A stretch of DNA of 64,000 bases from Clostridium sp. UBA1056 (GTDB taxonomy: Bacteria; Bacillota; Clostridia; Clostridiales; Clostridiaceae). This document shows positions 1-8,396 of this stretch, piece after piece (the first letter of the stretch is position 1; each line of letters opens with the position of its first letter). The translations under genes were made by a program, and so were the position numbers. The notes under the pieces were generated by a model that did not search any database, was not told the DNA's origin, and saw nothing but the letters and a program-made list of their open reading frames with translations. Where the stretch lies: assembly GCA_002316385.1 (NCBI GenBank), contig DCDL01000004.1, positions 209,588 through 273,587 of the forward strand. The letters run 5' to 3'.

Positions 1-41
1 ATTCTGACTTATTTATTTTTTTGAAGATGCCTAAATCACAA

Positions 42-81
42 ATGAGGAACATAAGCTAATTTTTAAGCTTATGTCCCTCAT
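42..81. other. Inverted repeat downstream of the purine permease gene
   Basis: Two 16-nt arms (42-57 and 66-81) pair with one mismatch around an 8-nt loop. The hairpin lies about 110 nt past the stop of the minus-strand permease gene. No T-run follows on either strand, so it is a weak terminator candidate at best. It may instead protect the 3' end of the message or belong to a gene outside the window. Confidence 0.4.
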
Positions 82-190
82 TCATAAATTAGTTGAATAA
101 AATCACAGTTGTTTATATATGAATCATTATAACATTTTTAAATGTTGCCTTCATCAGTGCTAAAGTTCCACCTGAAGTTAGGAATCCTCA

Positions 191-1546
191 CTATATAAAA
201 ATTATCTTTAGTAAGAATACTATCGCTAGAATATATACAACGAAAGATACTCGTTTTCTATCTTTAGCTTCCTTTGTTGTTATATTAGCTATTAAATTTA
301 ATATAGCATATGATAACATACCCATCATTAGTCCATCACCAATACTATATGTCATAGGCATTAATGCTATAGTAAGGAAAGCCGGTACTCCTTCAGTAAA
401 GTCAGAGAAATCTATATTTTTAACTGACTCTATCATGAAGAATCCTACAATGATTAAAGCTGGTGCTGTTGCACAGCTTGGTATAGCTATAAATAGTGGT
501 GATAAGAACATGGCTAGTAAGAATAGTATTCCTGTAACTACGGCTGAAAGTCCTGTTCTAGCTCCCGCTGCAACCCCTGCTGAACTCTCTACATAAGTTG
601 TAACTGTAGATGTTCCTATAAGAGCTCCAAAAGTTGTTCCAATTGCATCTACTAATAATGCTTTTCCTGCATTTTTAACCTTACCATCTTTGTCCATCAT
701 TCCAATTTTAGATGCCACTCCAACTAGAGTTCCAGCTGTATCAAAGAAATCTACAAATAAGAATACAAATACTACTGAAATAAATTCTGATATATTTCCT
801 AGCTGAGAGAATACTGAGAAATCTAATTTACCTGCAATTGGTGCTATGGATTCAAACTTTAAAATTCCTTCTGGCAAATATATTCCGAAGGTAGCTGCAG
901 CTTCTGGTGATATAGCAGCATATGTCCATGCAGCCACAGCACTGGCAACCATTCCCCAAAGAATTGCACCTTTTACATTCTTTTTTGATAAAATAACTAT
1001 AACAACTACACCTAATATTGTAATTAATGCTGTTGGGCTTAATAAGTTACCCATTGTTACCTTTGTAGCTTGGCTTCCAACTACTATTCCTGCATTACCA
1101 AAGCCTATAAACGCTATAAATAATCCAATACCTGCAGTAACTGCATATTTTAAGTTAGTTGGTATACATTCTACAATGGCTTCTCTAACCTTTGTTAATG
1201 ATAATAAAATAAATATAATTCCTTCTACAAACACTGCTGTTAGTGCCACTTGCCAAGATATTCCCATCTCCATTACTACTGTATAAGCAAAGAATGCGTT
1301 AAGTCCCATTCCTGAAGCTAGTCCTAATGGTAGGTTTGCATAAAGTCCCATTAAAATAGTAGTAACTCCAGCTGCTAAACAAGTAGCTGTTACTACTGCT
1401 CCCGGATCCATTCCGACCCCTGGATCACCTAGTATGTTGGCATTAACTGCTATTATGTATGCCATGGTTAAAAAAGTTATTAATCCACCAATAACTTCTC
1501 TCTTCACATTTGTGCCATTTTCTTTAAGCTTGAAAAGTTTTTCCAT
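191..1546 (-). CDS. pbuG: NCS2-family guanine/hypoxanthine (purine) permease, PbuG/PbuO type
   Basis: This 451-residue integral membrane protein has a run of hydrophobic segments and the N-terminal pattern of the AzgA/PbuG branch of the NCS2 family (GGLITFLTMAYIIAVN near residues 20-35, then a GLASGMGLNAFFAY segment near 75-90). The family imports hypoxanthine and guanine by proton symport for purine salvage. The length is normal. The start is ATG with AGGAGG nine bases upstream. The gene stands alone behind a guanine-class purine riboswitch with its own terminator and a strong sigma-A promoter, which supports a guanine/hypoxanthine substrate rather than adenine or uracil. The family is clear; the exact substrate is inferred from the riboswitch. 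PbuO is an equally good name. Confidence 0.85.
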   Translation of the reverse strand: MEKLFKLKENGTNVKREVIGGLITFLTMAYIIAVNANILGDPGVGMDPGAVVTATCLAAGVTTILMGLYANLPLGLASGMGLNAFFAYTVVMEMGISWQVALTAVFVEGIIFILLSLTKVREAIVECIPTNLKYAVTAGIGLFIAFIGFGNAGIVVGSQATKVTMGNLLSPTALITILGVVVIVILSKKNVKGAILWGMVASAVAAWTYAAISPEAAATFGIYLPEGILKFESIAPIAGKLDFSVFSQLGNISEFISVVFVFLFVDFFDTAGTLVGVASKIGMMDKDGKVKNAGKALLVDAIGTTFGALIGTSTVTTYVESSAGVAAGARTGLSAVVTGILFLLAMFLSPLFIAIPSCATAPALIIVGFFMIESVKNIDFSDFTEGVPAFLTIALMPMTYSIGDGLMMGMLSYAILNLIANITTKEAKDRKRVSFVVYILAIVFLLKIIFI

Positions 1547-1579
1547 AAAGCTTGTCCTCCTATTGATACATATTATTGC

Positions 1580-1614
1580 AAAATAATAGCCACCGGATGA
1601 GAATTCCAGTGGCT
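1580..1614 (-). terminator. Riboswitch-controlled intrinsic terminator
   Basis: On the minus strand AGCCACTGG and CCGGTGGCT (1606-1614 and 1588-1596) form a GC-rich stem followed by ATTATTTT. The loop carries GGAATTCTCAT, which is complementary to the TATGAGAATTCC at and beyond the 3' strand of aptamer helix P1 (1631-1642). Terminator and antiterminator are therefore mutually exclusive, so ligand binding should favour termination. Confidence 0.85.
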
Positions 1615-1634
1615 CTTTCTTCCAAATATAGGAA

Positions 1635-1703
1635 TTCTCATAGTCGGATTTTATCGGTATCCGGTAGAAACATCTAATCCATCACATTAGATATATATGA
1701 AAA
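1635..1703 (-). promoter_or_regulatory. Purine riboswitch aptamer, guanine/hypoxanthine class
   Basis: The minus strand shows the full purine-aptamer layout. P1 is TTTTCATA/TATGAGAA. P2 is CTAAT/ATTAG with a GTGATGG-type loop. The J2/3 core is GTTTCTACC. P3 is CGGAT/ATCCG with an ACCGATAAA loop. J3/1 reads ACTATG. The specificity base corresponding to position 74 of the B. subtilis xpt RNA is C, which selects guanine or hypoxanthine; adenine sensors have U there. A terminator follows and then the permease gene. Confidence 0.93.
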
Positions 1704-1730
1704 CTAGTGGTTATTTCTTTTTACATGCTT

Positions 1731-1759
1731 ATAATATCAACTTTATCCACCCATGTCAA
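1731..1759 (-). promoter_or_regulatory. Sigma-A promoter of the purine permease
   Basis: On the minus strand TTGACA (1754-1759) and TATTAT (1731-1736) are separated by 17 bp. The -35 is perfect and the -10 has one mismatch. The promoter sits about 30 nt upstream of the aptamer P1 helix, which is the right distance for transcription to begin just before the riboswitch. Confidence 0.8.
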
Positions 1760-1805
1760 CATTTTTCCGTATATTTATTTTATTTTATTTTTTATTGTTC
1801 GTGTA

Positions 1806-2789
1806 TTAATAATGTCCTTTTTCAAATATCTCTCTTATTTCATCTAATTTTTTTGTTTTTCCAAGAGCTAAGATAAGCTTTATTCTTGCTTTTTGTCCTG
1901 GTATGCTATCTCCAAATATAACGCCCATGTTTCTTAGCTCTTTTCCGCCACCTTCGTATCCATAACTATCCAGAACTCTGCCTTTATAACATCTAGAAAC
2001 TATTACTACCGCTACACCCTTACCTATAGCTTTTTTCACTGAGTCAGCCATTAAAGGTGGAATGTTACCTCTTCCCATAGCTTCTATTACTAATCCCTTA
2101 GCCTCCTGACTAACACAATAATCTATAAGAGTGCCATCCATTCCTGCACAAGATTTAATAAGTTGAACATTGTTTTCTATTACCTTGGTATCAATATACT
2201 CTTTTGTAGTACTCTCCCTATAGAATCTTACTTCATTGCTATCAACAATACCTATAGGGCCAAATTCTGGACTTTGGAATGTATTAAGATGCATAGAATG
2301 AGATTTTGTAACCTCACTGGCACAATTTAGCTCATTATTTAAACATACGATTACGCCTCTATCTCTTGATGCTTTAGATGTGGCCGTACAAATAGATGCT
2401 GCTAAGTTAGCAGGTCCATCATATCCAAGCTCAGAACTATTTCTCATAGATCCTGTAACCACAACTGGCTTTTCACTCTTTATAGTAAGTTGTAAAAAGT
2501 ATGCTGTTTCTTCAAGAGTATCTGTTCCATGGGTAACTACCACTCCATCTACATCTTCCCTTTCTAAAAAGCTCTTAACATAGTTCGATAATTGCAGCAT
2601 TATATCTGGAGTCATATGCGGACTTGGCAAGCTAGAAAATGTATATGATTCTACCTCAGCATAAGACTCAATACCTGTTACCATAGACATTATTTCTTCA
2701 CCTGTTAGATTAGGTACTGCTGCTTTTATTTTCTCATCAACCTTCATAGATATAGTTCCACCATTAAATATTACTACAACTTTACTCAT
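1806..2789 (-). CDS. ansA: Type I L-asparaginase
   Basis: This 327-residue cytoplasmic enzyme hydrolyses L-asparagine to aspartate and ammonia. Both threonine motifs of the asparaginase/glutaminase family are present: FNGGTISM with Thr12 and THGTDT at about residues 86-91 with the catalytic Thr-Asp pair. There is no signal peptide, which fits type I (cytoplasmic) rather than the secreted type II. The length is normal. The start is ATG with AGGAGG ten bases upstream. It appears monocistronic and is preceded by an unusual long leader that can fold (2829-2960). Family assignment is firm; asparagine is the usual substrate but was not shown here. Confidence 0.9.
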   Translation of the reverse strand: MSKVVVIFNGGTISMKVDEKIKAAVPNLTGEEIMSMVTGIESYAEVESYTFSSLPSPHMTPDIMLQLSNYVKSFLEREDVDGVVVTHGTDTLEETAYFLQLTIKSEKPVVVTGSMRNSSELGYDGPANLAASICTATSKASRDRGVIVCLNNELNCASEVTKSHSMHLNTFQSPEFGPIGIVDSNEVRFYRESTTKEYIDTKVIENNVQLIKSCAGMDGTLIDYCVSQEAKGLVIEAMGRGNIPPLMADSVKKAIGKGVAVVIVSRCYKGRVLDSYGYEGGGKELRNMGVIFGDSIPGQKARIKLILALGKTKKLDEIREIFEKGHY

Positions 2790-2828
2790 ATTTTATGTAC
2801 CTCCTAAGTCTTTATTGTTTATCTTATG

Positions 2829-2960
2829 TCTAGCAACTGTAGTGCTTTCATACCCTACGAATATGATAGGTAACAGTTGTACCCTAGAGAATTTTGACTT
2901 AGCTTCAACGAGAATAAAAACTCCAACTAAAGCTAAGTTTCACTTGATAATCTCAAAGTA
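2829..2960 (-). ncRNA. Candidate structured 5' leader upstream of ansA (unidentified)
   Basis: The 395-bp gap before ansA holds a folded-looking segment that is less AT-rich than its surroundings. An outer helix pairs CTAGCAACTGT (2830-2840) with ACAGTTG plus CTAG (2873-2887, GTAC-type bulge between). Nested inside, TACCCTA (2851-2857) pairs with TAGGTA (2867-2872). A separate 9-bp stem pairs 2897-2905 with 2930-2938. I compared it by eye with purine, T-box, lysine, SAM, TPP, glycine, c-di-GMP and guanidine RNAs and found no match. No terminator hairpin lies between it and the gene, so any control would be translational or it may be a separate small RNA. The rest of the gap (2961-3100) is plain AT-rich sequence. 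Confidence 0.35.
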
Positions 2961-3105
2961 AAAGACCAATTATAATTAATTTATTTTTAATCCATTTTAA
3001 TTATATATCCTTCTTACGTAAATTGTAAATGTACCTTATATAATTATAGCCATATTGTTGAAAACTTTTACATCGCTTAATACATTTCAGCTATATAAAT
3101 TATAT

Positions 3106-3156
3106 AATAAAAAAATATAGTTTTGAAATTATTAACAATTTCAAAACTATATTTTT
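3106..3156 (-). terminator. Intrinsic terminator after spoIVA
   Basis: A perfect 20-bp inverted repeat (3111-3130 with 3137-3156, 6-nt loop) begins about 28 nt past the spoIVA stop and ends in a T-run on the minus strand. T-rich ends on both strands would also let it work toward the plus strand. Confidence 0.8.
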
Positions 3157-3184
3157 AAATTTGAAGAAAATATTTTAACTCTCA

Positions 3185-4663
3185 TTAGATAATTATGCAG
3201 ATAAGCCCACCATTTCCCTCATTAATAATTTTTTGAAGTGTCTTTTGAAGTTTAACTTGAACATCTTCAGGCATTTTGTAAAGTTTGTTTTGAAGTCCCT
3301 CTTTAACTAACTCTTCTAAAGATTTACCAAACATATTGCTTTGCCAAATTTGAGATGGATCATTTTCAAATTGCTCTAAAATTGATTTATAGAACTCTTC
3401 ACTTTGTTTTTCGCTACCCATTATTGGTTGAATTTCTGTTTCAATATCAGCTTTAATTAAATGCAATGATGGAGCTGAAGCTTTTAATTTAACACCATAT
3501 TGATTGCCCTTTTTAACAATTTCAGGCTCTTCTAACTTCATTTCAGTAAGTTGCGGTGCAACTAGACCATACCCAGTTTCATTAACTTCCCTTAATGCCT
3601 CCGCAACCTTATCATATTCTATTTTAGCCTTATAGAAACTTTCCATGATACTTAGTAGATCATTTTCATTTCTTATATCAGTATTACAAATCTCTCCAAG
3701 AATTTTATAGAATAATTCGTGTTTTGGATTAATATCCACACAGGAAGTACCCTCTCCCATATTCATCTCTTTAACTTTTATGTCTGATAAGAATTCAATG
3801 CCTTTAAAGGCATCAAGACATCTTTTAACATCTCTAACTTTATAGATATCTTTACACATGGCTTTTAAAATAGTCATTATGTTTACCTTTAACCAATGAG
3901 ATGAATTTAGACTCTCCATCCATTGAGGCATATCGATATTTATTTCTTTTATTGGGAACTCTCTTAGCACTGTGTCAAATATTTCTGTAATCTCTTTACT
4001 ACCTATATTCATTACATCCATAACTTTTACAGGCACATCATACTTTTCTTCTAGATCCCTTTTTAATTCCCTAGTATCTTCTGAGCTTGGGTTTACAGTA
4101 TTTAAAATGATTATAAATGGCTTATTTATCTCTTTAAGCTCATTTATAACTCTCTCCTCGGCATCTACATAATCGTCTCTCTCTAATCCTGTAATACTTC
4201 CATCTGTAGCTACAACTATACCTATTGTAGAGTGATCTGTTATCACCTTCTTAGTTCCTATCTCTGCTGCTTGCTCAAATGGAATTTCATAATCATGCCA
4301 TGGAGTAGAAACCATTTTAGGTGCATCAGCTTCTGTATAACCTAGAGCATTCTTTACTATATACCCAACACAGTCAACCATTCTAACTTTAAATTTTATT
4401 CCATCCTCAAACTGAATTTCTACAGCCTCGTTAGGAACAAATTTAGGTTCTGTAGTATGAATAGACTTTCCAGATCCACTTTGTGGCAATTCATCTTTTG
4501 CTCTGTCCTTCTTATGAGGATTTTCTATGTTAGGTATAACCATTAGTTCCATGAACTTTTTAATAAAAGTAGATTTACCTGTTCTAACTGGTCCTACTAC
4601 CCCTACATATATATCCCCTTGAGTTCTTTCTGCTATATCTTTATATATATCAAAATTTTCCAA
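3185..4663 (-). CDS. spoIVA: Stage IV sporulation protein A, coat-basement ATPase
   Basis: SpoIVA assembles on the mother-cell face of the forespore membrane, hydrolyses ATP to polymerise, and forms the platform for the spore coat. The N-terminal Walker A motif GPVRTGKS lies at residues 24-31 within a TRAFAC-like domain, and the long C-terminal region ends in the family's hydrophobic tail (GGLICIII). The open frame extends to 4693, but GGGAGG lies six bases before a TTG at 4661-4663. Starting there gives MENFDIYKDIAERT, matching the known family N-terminus, and a length of 492 residues, the usual size. It is monocistronic with its own terminator. Expression is expected under sigma-E, but no promoter was assigned. 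Confidence 0.95.
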   Translation of the reverse strand: MENFDIYKDIAERTQGDIYVGVVGPVRTGKSTFIKKFMELMVIPNIENPHKKDRAKDELPQSGSGKSIHTTEPKFVPNEAVEIQFEDGIKFKVRMVDCVGYIVKNALGYTEADAPKMVSTPWHDYEIPFEQAAEIGTKKVITDHSTIGIVVATDGSITGLERDDYVDAEERVINELKEINKPFIIILNTVNPSSEDTRELKRDLEEKYDVPVKVMDVMNIGSKEITEIFDTVLREFPIKEINIDMPQWMESLNSSHWLKVNIMTILKAMCKDIYKVRDVKRCLDAFKGIEFLSDIKVKEMNMGEGTSCVDINPKHELFYKILGEICNTDIRNENDLLSIMESFYKAKIEYDKVAEALREVNETGYGLVAPQLTEMKLEEPEIVKKGNQYGVKLKASAPSLHLIKADIETEIQPIMGSEKQSEEFYKSILEQFENDPSQIWQSNMFGKSLEELVKEGLQNKLYKMPEDVQVKLQKTLQKIINEGNGGLICIII

Positions 4664-4730
4664 GGCTACCCTCCCGCAACTACATATTAACATTATATAT
4701 ATATTGATATAAAATTCATATTATGACTTA

Positions 4731-4776
4731 ATAAAATAAAAAAAGTTTCCCTCTTTATTTTAAAAGGAAAACTTTT
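4731..4776 (-). terminator. Intrinsic terminator after the VanY-like gene
   Basis: On the minus strand AAAAGTTTTCC pairs with GGGAAACTTTT (4766-4776 with 4741-4750) and is followed by TTTTTATTTTATT. It lies about 30 nt beyond the stop codon at 4806. Confidence 0.75.
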
Positions 4777-4805
4777 ATCATATAATCTATTTTTAATCTA
4801 ACTTA

Positions 4806-5786
4806 TTAATTTTTAGTATAGTCAAGTAATTCTTCTAATGTTAGGTCTTTATCATGACAAATCTTACTAATGGTCTTATTTCCAATATATCTGTAATGCC
4901 ATGGCTCATATTCGTAACCAGTTATATCTTCTTTAGTTTTAGGATATCTTAAAATGAAGCCATACTTATAAGCATTTCCCAAAGCCCAAGCACCCTCCTT
5001 TGTATTTTCAAAGGATTGATTTAACTCAAAGGTCATATCTTTACTAGTAATATCGACAGCTAATCCCAGTTGATGTTCACTTTCTCCAGGCTTTGCTACA
5101 TAATCACTATCTTTTTTACCATTGTTTTGAACATCTTCATTATATAGATATACTTGAGAAGCATATCCTCTATATCCATTACTTAAAAATAGATTAAGTC
5201 CTTCTTTTTGAGCATCATAAAACATTGCCTCTAGATCCTTAACCATAGTTTCACTAACTAGATTTCTTTCATCACTTTTTTCAGCTACTAAGCTTATATT
5301 AGGAATAACTAAATTATTCGGCATATAATCCTTTGAAAGTAGATTTTCTTTATTTGCTAGCTTATATATTCCTGTAGTGTCATTACTAATAATATCTTTT
5401 ATTTCAGCTATCTCCTCTTTTGTTAATGTAGAGCTAACTTTAGAGCTATTTAAATCAGGTACATCTTCTAAGTTATTATCTTTATATTTATCTCCTCTAG
5501 AAGGTGTTATCTTTCCTACATTATCATTAGAATTTGCATTTTCGTTAGTGCTTGTATTTTCGTTAGCGTTTGCATTTTCATAATCATTGCTAGCTGTATT
5601 AGATGCATCAAGAACTTTTGAATCCTCCCTTAATACAAGGCCAATCATTATGCTTACCAAAAACAATAAGCCTATAATTATTGTAGTTCCCTTATTAAAA
5701 CCTGATTTCTTTTTATAAAAAATATCTTGCTTTTTATAAAATGTCATTTTTTTATGTTTGTAATTTTTACTTTTTTTATTTAACAT
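4806..5786 (-). CDS. VanY-family D-alanyl-D-alanine carboxypeptidase, membrane anchored
   Basis: The 326-residue protein has a basic N-terminus, one membrane segment (about residues 36-52), a low-complexity Asn/Glu/Ala linker (about 70-92, repeated NEN and NAN units) and an extracellular M15B peptidase domain. The zinc and substrate motifs are visible: NGYRGYASQ near 203-211, SEHQLGLAVD with His238 and Asp245, and EPWHYRY with His297. Family members trim the terminal D-Ala from peptidoglycan stem peptides. The SD AGGAGG is 14 bases from the ATG, which is long; an internal ATG at residue 14 cannot be excluded. It is monocistronic. A role in vancomycin resistance is not implied, because no other van genes are present. 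Confidence 0.85.
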   Translation of the reverse strand: MLNKKSKNYKHKKMTFYKKQDIFYKKKSGFNKGTTIIIGLLFLVSIMIGLVLREDSKVLDASNTASNDYENANANENTSTNENANSNDNVGKITPSRGDKYKDNNLEDVPDLNSSKVSSTLTKEEIAEIKDIISNDTTGIYKLANKENLLSKDYMPNNLVIPNISLVAEKSDERNLVSETMVKDLEAMFYDAQKEGLNLFLSNGYRGYASQVYLYNEDVQNNGKKDSDYVAKPGESEHQLGLAVDITSKDMTFELNQSFENTKEGAWALGNAYKYGFILRYPKTKEDITGYEYEPWHYRYIGNKTISKICHDKDLTLEELLDYTKN

Positions 5787-5811
5787 ATACTTTTGTTAGC
5801 CTCCTACCTTT

Positions 5812-5834
5812 ATTTTCAATGTCTCATTGAAAAT
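5812..5834 (-). other. Perfect 10-bp hairpin in the leader of the VanY-like gene
   Basis: ATTTTCAATG and CATTGAAAAT form a perfect stem with a 3-nt loop, ending about ten bases before the AGGAGG of the gene. No T-run follows on the minus strand, so it is not a canonical terminator. It could be an operator or an mRNA structure near the ribosome site. Confidence 0.45.
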
Positions 5835-5932
5835 AAAATTAATTCTCACCTACCTAACTTTATATCATTATATCAAATAATATATTATTGTCAAAATAAA
5901 ATATTGTCAAAATAACTTATTTAAATAAATGT

Positions 5933-6934
5933 TTACAATTTATGGTTTTCCTCTTTATACTTTCTTCCCATCAATTCAATTACAGACTCTTTAGGATTCT
6001 TCCCTTCAAAAAGAACTTCATATAAAGCAGTAGTTATCGGCATATCTACATTGATTTTAGACTTCAACTCATAAAAAGCTTTAACTGCCTCAATTCCCTC
6101 TACAACCATTCCTACCTCTGCTGTAGCTTCTTCCACAGTTTTTCCACTACCAATTAAAATTCCTGCTCTTCTATTTCTACTATGCATACTAGTACATGTA
6201 ACTATTAAGTCACCCATTCCAGTAAGCCCATAAAAGGTCTCTGCTTTTCCTGAAAGTTTCGTTCCAACCCTTATTATTTCACTCATTCCTCTAGTCATTA
6301 GTGCTGCCTTTGTATTATCCCCATACCCGATACCATCTGAAATACCAGCAGCAAGGGCAATTATATTTTTAAAGGCTCCTCCTATTTCAACTCCAATTAA
6401 ATCATCATTAGTATAAACCCTAAAAGTATTATTACTAAATATATTTTGTATTTTTCTTGCAGCTTCCATATCCTTTGAAGCTGCTGTTACTGTAGTAGGT
6501 ATATCTCTTGCCACCTCTTCTGCATGACTAGGACCTGATAACACAACTATAGGATGGTCTTTTATCTCATCTTCTATTATCTGTGACATTCTTTTTAATG
6601 TATACTTTTCTATACCTTTAGCTACTGTTACAATTATTTCATCACCGCCAAGAAAGGGTGCTACTTTTCTTGCTATTTCTCTAATAGCCTTTGAAGGTAC
6701 TGCAAGAACTACTATTTGACTGTTTTTTATGGTTTTTTCAATATCACTATAGGCAGTGACTTTCTCTGGTATAGTTATACCTTTAAGGTACTTTGTATTT
6801 TCTCTTCTAATATTAATATCATCAATGGTACTTTCACTATGACACCAAACAGAACATTCTGATCCTTTCTTAGAAAGTAATACAGCTAAAGCTGTACCAA
6901 AACTTCCTCCTCCAATAAATGAGATCTTATTCAC
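5933..6934 (-). CDS. gpsA: Glycerol-3-phosphate dehydrogenase [NAD(P)+]
   Basis: The enzyme reduces dihydroxyacetone phosphate to sn-glycerol 3-phosphate, the backbone for membrane phospholipids. The 333 residues begin with the Rossmann motif GGGSFGTA (residues 8-15). Further family signatures are VAKGIE, the LSGPSHAEEVA segment near 140, and the catalytic EIGGAFKNIIALAAG stretch near 185-200 with the conserved lysine. The length is typical. It lies downstream of der, the usual neighbour in Bacilli and Clostridia, and is separated from it by a 40-bp palindrome, so it may have its own promoter. Confidence 0.96.
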   Translation of the reverse strand: MNKISFIGGGSFGTALAVLLSKKGSECSVWCHSESTIDDINIRRENTKYLKGITIPEKVTAYSDIEKTIKNSQIVVLAVPSKAIREIARKVAPFLGGDEIIVTVAKGIEKYTLKRMSQIIEDEIKDHPIVVLSGPSHAEEVARDIPTTVTAASKDMEAARKIQNIFSNNTFRVYTNDDLIGVEIGGAFKNIIALAAGISDGIGYGDNTKAALMTRGMSEIIRVGTKLSGKAETFYGLTGMGDLIVTCTSMHSRNRRAGILIGSGKTVEEATAEVGMVVEGIEAVKAFYELKSKINVDMPITTALYEVLFEGKNPKESVIELMGRKYKEENHKL

Positions 6935-6974
6935 CTTATCCCTTCTTTCTTAAATTATATATTTAAGTCTATAA

Positions 6975-7014
6975 AATAATGAGAATAAATATTATAATAT
7001 TTATTCTCATTATT
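6975..7014. repeat. 40-bp perfect palindrome between der and gpsA
   Basis: The two 20-nt halves (6975-6994 and 6995-7014) are exact reverse complements with no loop, centred on TTA/TAA. It sits between the stop of der (7076) and the start of gpsA (6934). The T-rich ends allow weak bidirectional termination, but the lack of a loop and the AT content (only GAG/CTC is GC) make an operator or processing hairpin equally possible. Confidence 0.6.
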
Positions 7015-7075
7015 CCTATTAATTCCTTTTTAATTCACTGAAAATACAGTTGTAACAGAAAATGTAAAATTTTTA

Positions 7076-8395
7076 TTAATCTTCTTTTCTCTTTCTAAAT
7101 ATAATTTTTATTCCAGTACCTTTAAAATCAAAACTCTCTCTTAGCTTATTTTCTAAATATCTCTCATAAGAGAAGTGTAATAGTGCTGGATCATTAACAA
7201 AGAATATAAATGTAGGTGGTTTCACATCAACTTGAGTTACATAGTATATTTTCATTCTTCTTAGTGCAACTACTGGTGGCTCATTCATAAGCACAGCTTT
7301 ACTTACCACATCATTTAATACTCCTGTAGCTATTCTCTTAGTATAATTATTATAGCATTCTTTAGCCATTGTAAGAACTTTATTTACTCTTTGACCTGTA
7401 AGAGCAGATATAAATAAATAATTAGCATATGGCATAAATGATAATCCTCTACCAATTCTAGCTTTATAATCATTCATAGTCTTATCATCTTTTTCAATAA
7501 GATCCCACTTATTAACTATTACAAGTATAGCCTTATTAAGTTCATGAGCATATCCTATAATTTTCTCATCTTGATCACTTAGCTCTTCTGTAGCATCAAG
7601 AATCAATATACATATATCTGCTCTCTCTATAGCTGTAAGAGTTCTTATAACACTATATCTCTCTATCTCTTCCTTAACCTTACTCTTTCTTCTTAAGCCT
7701 GCAGTATCTATTAATATAAATTTACCTTCTTCAGTTTCAAGTTTACTATCAATGGCATCTCTTGTTGTACCTGGTATGTTACTTACTATATTTCTATTTT
7801 CACCTAATAGTTTATTTATAAGTGATGACTTTCCTACATTTGGCTTACCAACCATGGCAATCTTTATGTACTCTTCATCTTCTTCACCACTTCCTAGTTC
7901 ATCAAAATGAGCCACTACTTCATCTAACATATCTCCAAGACCAAGTCCCTGAGTAGATGAAATAGTTACAGGATTACCTATACCTAAGTTATAAAACTCA
8001 TAGGCATTATCTTCCAATTCTCTTCTATCAATTTTATTTACTACTAGTGTTATTGGTTTTCCTGATTTTCTAAGCATTTGTGCTACTTCATAATCTGCTG
8101 GATGAAGACCTGCTTTACCATCTACTATAAATATAATTACATCAGCTGTTTCTATAGCAATATTGGCTTGCCTTCTCATTTGCACCATTATGATATCTTC
8201 ATTTTCTGGCTCAATTCCACCGGTATCAATAATTGTAAAGTTATGTCTTAGCCATTCAGCCTCCGCATAAATTCTATCTCTTGTAACTCCTGGTGTATCT
8301 TCTACTATGGCTATTCTCTTTCCTGCTAATTTATTAAAAAGTGTAGACTTTCCTACATTTGGTCTTCCAACAATAGCAACTACTGGTTTTCCCAT
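7076..8395 (-). CDS. der: Ribosome-assembly GTPase Der (EngA)
   Basis: Der is an essential tandem GTPase needed for 50S subunit maturation. Two G domains are visible: GRPNVGKST at about residues 9-17 with DTPGVTRD and NKID, and GKPNVGKSS at about 182-190 with DTAGLRRKS and NKWD. A C-terminal KH-like domain follows and ends in a basic tail. At 439 residues it is full length. The start is ATG, one base beyond the stop of the upstream radical-SAM gene, so the two are probably co-transcribed. Confidence 0.97.
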   Translation of the reverse strand: MGKPVVAIVGRPNVGKSTLFNKLAGKRIAIVEDTPGVTRDRIYAEAEWLRHNFTIIDTGGIEPENEDIIMVQMRRQANIAIETADVIIFIVDGKAGLHPADYEVAQMLRKSGKPITLVVNKIDRRELEDNAYEFYNLGIGNPVTISSTQGLGLGDMLDEVVAHFDELGSGEEDEEYIKIAMVGKPNVGKSSLINKLLGENRNIVSNIPGTTRDAIDSKLETEEGKFILIDTAGLRRKSKVKEEIERYSVIRTLTAIERADICILILDATEELSDQDEKIIGYAHELNKAILVIVNKWDLIEKDDKTMNDYKARIGRGLSFMPYANYLFISALTGQRVNKVLTMAKECYNNYTKRIATGVLNDVVSKAVLMNEPPVVALRRMKIYYVTQVDVKPPTFIFFVNDPALLHFSYERYLENKLRESFDFKGTGIKIIFRKRKED

Positions 8396-8396
8396 A

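Noticed and set aside
846..1286. 146-codon plus-strand frame inside the purine permease
   Set aside because: It lies wholly antisense to a well-conserved membrane protein, has no ribosome site and encodes no recognisable family. It mirrors the codon bias of the real gene.
2829..2960. T-box, guanidine (ykkC) or c-di-GMP riboswitch before ansA
   Set aside because: A CTAGGGTA string recalls the ykkC opening, but the CTGGTCCGAGAG core, the T-box sequence and GEMM tetraloop-receptor features are all missing.
4806..5786. Vancomycin-resistance locus
   Set aside because: The VanY-like protein is a common chromosomal carboxypeptidase; no vanH, vanA, vanX or vanRS gene is near it.
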